Part shown: one piece after another, positions 57,050 to 64,000 of the stretch
How the letters are laid out: every line of letters begins with the position of its first letter
Numbering within the stretch: the first letter of the stretch is position 1
Assembly (NCBI GenBank): GCA_039621445.1
Contig: CP154955.1
Location: 17,340,691 to 17,404,690 of the forward strand
DNA length: 64,000 bases
Direction of reading: 5' to 3'
Source of the DNA: Euglena gracilis
Lineage: Eukaryota; Euglenida; Euglenophyceae; Euglenales
Position numbers and translations under genes: made by a program
Notes under the pieces: model-generated
The model's input: only the letters and a program-made list of their open reading frames with translations
Databases searched by the model: none
Told to the model about the DNA's origin: nothing

Positions 57050-57235
57050 TTGGTTACCTCCGAGGAGCCTCCGCGGAGGCTCAAGGTAACCAGGCTCCGA
57101 GGAGGCTCCGCGGAGCCTCCTCGGAGGCTAAGGTAACCAGGCTCCGCGGAGGCTCCAAGGTAACCAGCCTCCGCGGAGGCTCAAAGTAACCAGCTCCGAG
57201 GAGGCTCCGCGGAGCCTCCTCGGAGGCTAAGGTAC
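57050..57235. repeat. GGTAACC / GAGGCTCCGCGGAGCCTC palindrome array
   Basis: Several copies of GGAGGCTCCGCGGAGCCTCC or its half, each bounded by AAGGTAACCAG. A matching array is at 59425-59690 and a diverged copy at 33053-33130. Each unit folds into a near-perfect hairpin. Confidence 0.9.
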
Positions 57236-57290
57236 CCAGTTTTGCCAGGGCATGTTGTGAACATGGTAGTAACGGGAATTTGTTTTTTTG

Positions 57291-57982
57291 TGTTATAAAG
57301 AGAAATGTTATTCAATGTCAAACATGGCGACTGCACTCAGTGGCAGATGATGCTGTTCCAAACAGGGAATTTCTTAAGGACCCCCCGGGGGGGGGGGGGC
57401 CAGCCTCCGGCTGGCAAAAAGGCTGCTGGCTGGATTTGAGCTGCTGGCTGGACCCCCCCCCCCGGGGGTGCGCGCCAGGGGGGGGTCCGGGGCTGGAGGG
57501 GGCTGGGCTGGGCCGGGTCGACGAAAAACAAACTTTTCTAACACATTTTTGCCATTTTCGACATTTTGATGGGTGGAGCCAGGTCAAGGCTGGGGGGCTG
57601 TGATGGAGGAAGCTGTGATGAGGGGAAAAAATGAAGGGACAGGTGAGCTGGGTAGCCCAATTGGCTGGCCGGCCTTCGGCCGGCTGGGCCGGCCTGCGGC
57701 CGGCTGGCCCGGCCTCCGGCCGGGCTGGACCCAACTTTATTTCACTCGACCCCCCGGGGGGGGGGCTGGATTTGAGCTGCTGGCTGGCTGGACCCCCCCC
57801 CCGGGGGGTAGGGTACCCTCCGGCTTAAGAAATTCCCTGGTTCCAAACCTGTCAGAACCTGTCCATTTTCTGCCCATTTGCATAGAGGTTGCAAAAAAAA
57901 TTCACGTTCTGACAGGTTCGGAAGCTGCCACTGGGCGCAGTCGCCGTGTTTGACATTGAAGAAAGTTTCTCTTTATAACACC
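57291..57982. mobile_element. Inverted-repeat element split by a MITE
   Basis: Arms at 57291-57348 (GTGTTATAAAGAGAAA to CTCAGTGGCAG) and 57924-57982 are inverted copies with small gaps. The MITE at 57363-57839 sits in its centre with its own 8-bp duplication; without it the loop would be about 90 bp. Confidence 0.75.
57363..57839. mobile_element. hAT-type MITE (CAGGGAATTTC), TSD GTTCCAAA
   Basis: Ends CAGGGAATTTCTTAAGG and CTTAAGAAATTCCCTG, with perfect 8-bp duplications GTTCCAAA at 57355-57362 and 57840-57847. The interior repeats CCGGCTGGC words and GGATTTGAGCTGCTGGCTGG twice. A left end of the same family is at 25157. Confidence 0.93.
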
Positions 57983-58317
57983 GAAAAAAAATAAATTCCC
58001 ATTCAGTTGTATGTTCCCAGCGGGATGACAATTTTACATACAATTCTGGCCTCTGGATAATTTTGGTGTAATTCTGGCTGAATAAATCCATTTTCGGATT
58101 CGTTATAAACTGTATGTTATCATTCAAAGTCCCTGTCCGTTTGCTGCCCATTTGCACAGAGGGGAAAATAATTCACGGACTAACTCACGGAGTAATTCAC
58201 AGACTCACAGGTGTAACAAAAAATTAACAGACTTCGGGAGGCAACATAGAGCGTAAACGAAACAGAAAATGAATTTATTCAGCCAGGATTTTACCTGAAT
58301 TATCCAGACGCCAGAAT

Positions 58318-58930
58318 TGTGCCTGAGATTGTGATCCCATTGGGATTTGCCGCAACTTTTAATCCTGAATTGGACTAAAGAATCTTCAACCAGGTGAACG
58401 AACAGTCACGTGGGGGGGAGGTGGTAGACAAACTGCACGTCAGTATGAATGTGATGTTGCAAATAAAGGCCAGGTGAAACCCAAAATGGTGTCCATTTGG
58501 CTGTGCCCGGGGGGGAGGGGGGCGGGGGGGCGGGGGAGGGGGGCTGGGGGGGAGGGGGCCGCCCGCCCCCCTCCCCCCAGGACCCCCCCCCACCCCCCAC
58601 CCCCTCCCCCGCTCCCCAATAACAACATCCCTTTGTGTGGACAAAATTTGGCGGACATGGTGCAAATAGCAAACGGGTAAACAGTAAAAGCAAATAAGGC
58701 GGACATGGCGTTTTTGTTGCAAATTGATTTTTGGTTTCAACAAGTTTGGCGGACATGGCGAAAACAGCAAATGGGTAAACGGTAAAAGCAAAATCAGGCG
58801 GACATGGCGTTTTTGTGGCAAATGGATGAATGGTTTTCAACAAGATTGGCAGACATGGCATTATATAGCGAACGGGTAAACGCTAAATGCAAAATAAGGA
58901 GGCAAATGGATAAATAGCTTTCAACAAGTT
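58318..58930. repeat. Dispersed repeat, copy 2
   Basis: Second copy of the 32262-32760 repeat, with a longer array of GTTTGGCGGACATGGCG and GCAAACGGGTAAACGGTAAA units (also 59258-59390). The MITE at 58936-59250 was inserted into one of these units. Confidence 0.75.
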
Positions 58931-58935
58931 TGGCG

Positions 58936-59250
58936 CAGGGCGGTCCTTAAGGAAATAAAAAAACAAAATTCTGCCGTCCCACACTCAATAAAAAATACAG
59001 GAAAATGGGCAAAGAAATTTGGCATTCTTCGGCGACAACAGGTCGATATCAGGGGAAAAAACTGATTATTGGCATCCTGTGACCATCGACCAATCCACCC
59101 AAATCATCCAAAAGTGTGTTTTTTTTGGACTTTTTAATTTTGGACCCTGTTCAAGTCCAAGTCCTGCCCTTGGTCGGCCCTTTGGCCGAAAGGGGGGCGG
59201 TGCTTAAGAAAATTAAAAAAAAACTTTCCTGTCCCTTAAAGACTGCCCTG
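58936..59250. mobile_element. hAT-type MITE (CAGGGCGGTCC), TSD GTTTGGCG
   Basis: Ends CAGGGCGGTCCTTAAGG and CCTTAAAGACTGCCCTG, with perfect 8-bp duplications GTTTGGCG at 58928-58935 and 59251-59258. The target is a repeat unit, so the empty site is visible in neighbouring units, which confirms the insertion. A same-family left end is at about 40156. Confidence 0.93.
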
Positions 59251-59424
59251 GTTTGGCGGACATGGCGTAAATGGCAAACGGTTAAATGGTAAAAATAAAA
59301 ATTAGGAGGACATGGTGTTTTTGTGCAAATAGATTTTTGGTTTTCAACAAGTTTGACATGGCGTATACAGTAAACGGGTAAACGGTAAAGCGGTGCGATA
59401 CCAGACATGGCCTGTGTACAACAG

Positions 59425-59690
59425 TGGTTACCTCCGAGGAGGCTCCGCGGCGCCTCCTCGGAGGCTCCAAGGTAACCAGGTTCCGCGGAGGCTCCAAGGT
59501 AACCAGGCTCCGCGGAGGCTCAAGGTAACCAGGCTCCGAGGAGGCTCCGCGGAGCCTCCTCGGAGGCTAAGGTACCAGGCTCCGCGGAGGCTCCAAGGTA
59601 ACCAGGCTCCACGGAGCTTCCTCGGAGCCTAAGGTAACCAGGCTCCGCGGAGGCTCCTCGGAGGCTAGGTAACCAAAACTTAGGATTCCA
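59425..59690. repeat. GAGGCTCCGCGGAGCCTC palindrome array, second locus
   Basis: Eight or so copies as described for 57050-57235, including a CACGGAGCTTCC variant. Confidence 0.9.
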
Positions 59691-60171
59691 CATTTGCTGG
59701 GACCCCCACCAAGGACCCCCCCCCAGAGGGGGTCCTGCCCCGGGCACACCGACCCACACCCCCGGGGGGGGGGTCTTCCAAGTTAAAAAGAGGCCTGAGG
59801 TCGGCGTAAAAGCATCGAAAATGGCCCACCCGGCACCGAAGGCGCCAGAATTTTTTTGCAATTTTGCCAAAGTGTATTGATTTTGGGCCATTTTCGGCTG
59901 AGTGGCCAAAACAACTGGGGAAGGGGTAGGAAGAGGTGACTGATTTTTTTTGAAAACGGAAATACCCCCATCCCCCCGGGGTCAATAAGCCATGCAATGG
60001 CATGGCAGCGGTCCAATCTCAACCACCCACTTTTGAAACCCCAGCTCCCACCCCCCCCCCCCCGTGGGGGGCCACACCAGGTTAAATGAATTTTATGACC
60101 ACGAGAGCAAGAGTGTGAATGCAGGAGCAATTAAATGGGGTGAATTGATTGCGAGGGAGCATCAGAGCACA

Positions 60172-60369
60172 TCACAAATCTCTGCGTGGCAATCGTGCGC
60201 TGGCATTGTATGCACTCTCTAAATGTCGCAGCCGGCCATTCCAGAACTTGTCCTCCGCCCTTTCAAACAATCGTCCAGGTGCCTGGTCTTCAGAAATCTC
60301 CACCAGCTTGCCGTTGATGTTAGGCAGCCCAAAATTCAACTTTATCAACCGATTATAATTTGCATGCAT
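60172..60369 (-). CDS. Coding-like exon of unknown function
   Basis: The frame reads NRLIKLNFGLPNINGKLVEI then SEDQAPGRLFERAEDKFW and NGRLRHLESAYNAS. Its composition is protein-like, without repeats, and the competing plus-strand frame is Ser/Arg-rich and less convincing. Ends are undefined: an ACGCAGAG (nonconventional) or GTGATG (conventional) donor lies near 60172. No family recognised. Confidence 0.4.
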   Translation of the reverse strand: MHANYNRLIKLNFGLPNINGKLVEISEDQAPGRLFERAEDKFWNGRLRHLESAYNASARLPRRDL

Positions 60370-60967
60370 GGAATAACTCTCATCTTATCTTCTCAGAAAA
60401 ATGCAATTGGAAAATGTAAAAAGAGAACATTCTTTTTTACCCTAAACCTTCAATGAGTAATCGCTAAATTTAAAAACGGAGGATTGTCCTGCACATCAGT
60501 GAGTATGCCGACACCTTGCAACACAAAATGCTTCAGTGAGGGCTGCCTACGTTACGCACAACCCACCTGAGGAGGAAGAACGATGAAAAAGCTTCATTTT
60601 TGCAGGTTTATGCACTTGACTTTGGGGGGGGGGGATGTTGAAATTTTGGTTTCTGGTTTTTGGTGGCCAATAAAATGCCAAAATGGGAAGAAATCAAACA
60701 GAATTCCCTCAAATGTGGCAGAAAATACCTACTGTCCCCCCCCAGCACGTATGTGATCTGACGGAGTCCCTGGGGTCACCAGGGGTTTTCTTAAGACCAT
60801 TCCAAAGTCCTCAAAAATGCCATTTTGGCCATTTTTACCCCATTTTCAAAAAAAATTCGGTCCAGCCCGGCGAAACCACATTTGGGGGGGGCAGGGTTGA
60901 AAATGTATTTTTTTCCTTTTCCTGAACCTTGTACCAGACCAGCCCCCCCCCCTGATAGCGTCCCATG

Positions 60968-61258
60968 CAGGCTTCTTTTTAAGACCCCGGGGGGGGGGGG
61001 GGGGGGGTCCCCCCCCCCCGGGGTGGCCGCGGCCCCCCCCCCCCGGGGGGGGGGGGGGGGCGGGGACCCCCCCAAAATCGGGCCCGCTAAAGGTAATTTT
61101 CAAAAATTTTCGGCGCTTCGCGCCGAAAAGGTATACCCAGCGCCTCCGGCGCGGGACCCCCCCCCCCCCGGGGGGGGGGGGGGGGCGCCCGGGCCCGCCC
61201 ACCCACCCCCCTCCCCCCCCGGGGGGGGGGGGGGGCTGCTGACTTAAAAAGAAGCCTG
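60968..61258. mobile_element. hAT-type MITE (family CAGGCTTC), TSD GTCCCATG/GTCCCATA
   Basis: The terminal repeats CAGGCTTCTTTTTAAG and inverse are identical to those at 19950-20219, and the interior is the same sequence in reverse orientation, including the TTTTCGGCGC-TTCG-CGCCGAAAAGG hairpin and GCGCCTCCGGCGCGGGAC block. The 8-bp flanks differ at the last base. Confidence 0.9.
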
Positions 61259-62357
61259 GTCCCATACCCGGCTCAACCAAAGGGTGGGTATGGGACACTA
61301 TCAAGGGGGGTCTGGCCAATGGAGATACGGGGTTCCAAGCAACAGGTGAAAAAGTATGGGTGCAAAAGGACAAAAACCAGCAAACCCTAAGCCCCCCCCA
61401 CTTGTGATTTCCCCACTAAGGGGGAATGGGACATTATTGGGGGGGTCATGTGCAACTGTTCGCAGCGGTGGAGGGGGTTAAGTTGAGATAATTTTTTTCT
61501 GGGGGGGTTTGGTTGGGCCCAACAGAGGAGGGGGTCAACTTACCTCCCCTGGGATATTGCCCCCCCCCCGGATATTGCCCCCCTTCTGATAATTCAACCC
61601 CTGGGGTTCAAAAATTCTCCACGAGGAACATTTTCCCCGCAGAAATGTCTTCTTGGTTTGACGAAATTTGTTTGGAAGCGTCGAAAATGCACACAAAAAT
61701 TCCTAATAATCTCCAATGTAGGGTGCCTCGAGAATTCATCCAGTTTTGTGGCATGTGAGCATATGGGGAAAATGCCCCCTGGGCTGTTGGGCCCAGCTTG
61801 ACCAGGTTTTGTGTAATGCTGAGCTCTTTAACTGTCTAATGGCCCCAGCAGCCCGGCGGGGTCGAGTAAGCCAGCAGCTCTCAGCTGGGTTGCAGACCCC
61901 CGGACCCACCCAGGGATCCACTGAAATAAAGTTGGGGGCAGCCTAATCAGTTGATCCTTTAACTGATCAGTTCAACTGCTGCACCACCTTGTGTAATGTA
62001 TTAGAAGCACCTGTTTCGTGTGGCATGAGTTCTGAAAAAATTAAGCCCTCAAGCACACCGTGCCCCCTGGACAGTCCCTGTCACCCGAATCGATTGTTTA
62101 ATTGTGAAAACCACATCCCCTTTTTCACAAAAAAAAAGGTTCTGTTGTTTCTCCCAGTTTTATTTTGCAGCAAGCAAGAAATAGCACCTTTTCTTTCCCT
62201 CCATAGCTTTCACTCCTGCAATTGAGCTTCGAAGTTGGTTGATTTCTTGTTCCGCCCTCTGGAAATAAAGGTGGGAAAAGAAAAGCAGAAGAGAAACAAT
62301 TATCTTGTGTGTTCACACTAAATTCATGGGCAAGCATCCTTTATCAGAAGAAAATAT

Positions 62358-62621
62358 GGCAGCCTCCAACTAAAGGGACCCCCCCGGGGGGGGTCCCTTT
62401 AGTTGGATCAGGGGGTCAAATTTCTTTTTGCGTTATTGATGGAATAGGGTTAAGATTATGGATTTGGGTTAAGTGCGCAAGTTAGGCCTGAAGTTAGGCC
62501 GAACTCACGCACCTAACCCTATTCCTTCAATAACGCAAAAAAAAATTCCCGCCCCCCTGATTTCCCCCCCAACTAAAGGGACCCCCCCGGGGGGGGGGGG
62601 TCCTTTTAGTTGGAGGCTGCC
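62358..62621. mobile_element. MITE of another family (GGCAGCCTCC), TSD GAAAATAT/AAAAATAT
   Basis: Ends GGCAGCCTCCAACTAAAGGG and the inverse, flanked by 8-bp near-identical words. An internal inverted pair (TTTTTGCGTTATTGA... and TCAATAACGCAAAAA) makes the element almost wholly palindromic. Confidence 0.75.
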
Positions 62622-62839
62622 AAAAATATATCCTTGGCAAACAGTGAGACCTGTCCATTCTGGCAAGCAACAAAAAAACAAAGGTGCTTGAGATCCACCC
62701 AATAAACCACTGCTTGCCTATTGACCGTTTATTTGCTAGTGTTTGTTGTCATGTGTCTGTGGAGCTGTTTCTTCAACATCATGGTTCAGGCCACATGGCA
62801 TCTTGCTTCAGGTCATACTTCAAGAAGCGAAACAGAGTA

Positions 62840-62968
62840 CCCCAAACAAGACATATTTGGCGCACTGAAAAACCCTGTGTGCTCCAGAGCCTTTTTGGAA
62901 CAATTTGTCTCCACCGCAGCAACCAATGTGACCTCAGCAACCTCAAAAATGATCTTCGATTTATCAAG
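62840..62968 (+). CDS. Coding-like exon of unknown function
   Basis: The frame PKQDIFGALKNPVCSRAFLE then QFVSTAATNVTSATSKM ends at a possible A|GTAAAA donor. The pattern LxNPxxxxxFxxF is faintly like the start of an RGS domain, but this is weak. Another plus frame is open too. Confidence 0.3.
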
Positions 62969-63779
62969 TAAAATGCAATTCTGCTTTCCCCTCCATTCTC
63001 CATTGTAGAGGAAGACTTGCTTTTGGTCGAAAAATAATCAAATAATGGTTCCCTCGTGTCCCCTCGTTGTGATGGCCAGAGAATTCCGTCATGCTGTGCA
63101 GAGCTCTACTCCAGAAACTCAAAATGCACCCTTGTACAGAAACCCTGGCTGAAACACACCAAACAAATGCTTTTCAGTTGTCATTCCTGGTTTTATGAAC
63201 CATTTCGGTCACTTTTGGGGGCTTTTTTACCCACATACCAGCTCGGGCATGAAATGAAAGCCTCCATACACCCAAAACTAGGCAAAAAAATATAACTATA
63301 ACCTTCTGATATCCGCACGGGTCCGAAAAACAGCAGGGGGGGGCTTTCGACTTGGAGTCACCTTGGCCATGCACTGATGCCATCCACAAAGATTATCAAC
63401 AGAAATTGGGCAAAGGGGTGCAGAATATGGTATATTTTTCCTCAGGCTGTGATTTTTCTGCCCCATCCGTCCGTTTGGTTCATCATTTCATTCATCATTT
63501 GATGTCCAAATGGACATCAAAATGTTCATTTGGTTCCTGATTTTTCCCATGGCTTTTGGGCATGAAAAATTGCCTCAAAAATTGGTTGAGGCGGCCATCC
63601 CCCCCCCAGTCTTGGACAAAGGCGGCTACCCCCAACACTGAACACTGGACTTAGGGGTGGCCGTCTTTGTCCTGAGGCGGGTGACCCCCCCCCCCAGGGG
63701 GTGCTTCATCCTTGAGGCGGCCAATCCGGTGGGTGTGAGCAGCCAAGGGACAGAGGCGTTCATCCTCGTGGGGGAGCAA

Positions 63780-64000
63780 AAATTGATTGTGGCTGTCTTT
63801 TGAAGAGGAACCCTGCAGATCTTCATTTTTTCAAATTTGACAGTGATTATTTTTGTTCCATCCTCGGTCTCCCCTGGGTGGAAGTTGCCCACCCCGAGCT
63901 CTGACAAGATCTCTCGCCTCTGGCCCAAATTGTGGGCCACCACAATGATGCTGAACCTCTGCACATCAAACCAGGAATCCCACTTGGTGTTTGCGTGCAT
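63780..64000 (-). CDS. Coding-like exon running off the right edge
   Basis: The frame reads WDSWFDVQRFSIIVVAHNLG then QRREILSELGVGNFHPGE and TEDGTKIITVKFEKMKI. It is rich in secondary-structure-like patterns and free of repeats. It likely ends at CTGCAGGGT (nonconventional CAG) or GTTCCT near 63815. No family recognised; the 5' part is outside the window. Confidence 0.5.

Noticed and set aside
1-64000. tRNA, rRNA or spliced-leader RNA genes
   Set aside because: Scanned for T-loop GGTTCRANNCC words and a spliced-leader-like sequence; nothing with a supporting fold was seen.

Overview
ORGANISM. The window is nuclear DNA of a euglenid-type protist (Euglena-like; a diplonemid relative is the main alternative). 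The reason is gene structure. Two genes can be rebuilt exon by exon, and most of their introns lack GT...AG ends. They carry CAG near positions +4..+6 and CTG near -8..-6, and the two ends are complementary to each other, which is the published signature of euglenid 'nonconventional' introns. The same genes also hold ordinary GT...AG introns, another euglenid habit. Real exons are GC-rich, short and widely spaced; everything between them is repeats with extreme poly-C/poly-G tracts.

GENES. All convincing genes lie on the minus strand. (1) 2.72-2.86 kb: first exon of a PdxT/SNO glutaminase subunit (vitamin B6 synthesis). (2) 22.2-30.3 kb: at least five exons of an unidentified multi-pass membrane protein. 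(3) 37.2-44.7 kb: a six-exon UTP23-like (PIN-domain, small-subunit processome) gene. (4) 48.0-52.6 kb: a complete five-exon gene for a 197-residue protein with seven CCHC zinc knuckles (CNBP/UMSBP type). Further coding-like exons of unknown function occur at 18.6-19.3, 26.8-27.0, 60.2-60.4, 62.8-63.0 and 63.8-64.0 kb.

MOBILE DNA. Most of the window is transposon debris. There is a tyrosine-recombinase element with flanking direct repeats (3.8-5.8 kb), fragments of hAT-like transposases (5.9, 10.1, 36.0, 40.0 kb), an internally deleted Tc1/mariner element with TIRs and TA duplication (54.8-55.8 kb), a retroelement remnant (13.3 kb) and several fold-back elements. At least eleven short elements have CAGG...CCTG termini and 8-bp target duplications, typical of hAT MITEs.

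MAIN POINT. The intron signature and the MITE signature agree numerically. An element ending CAG...CTG with an 8-bp target duplication, spliced 3 nt upstream of CAG and 5 nt downstream of CTG, removes exactly one copy of the duplication and restores the exon. The phase-checked nonconventional introns here obey this rule (one is slid by one base, the sum staying 8), and their ends resemble hAT inverted repeats. The window thus shows fresh MITEs and decayed introns that look like two ages of one kind of object. In-between stretches with no entry hold only low-complexity sequence or unclassified repeats, with no gene I can support.
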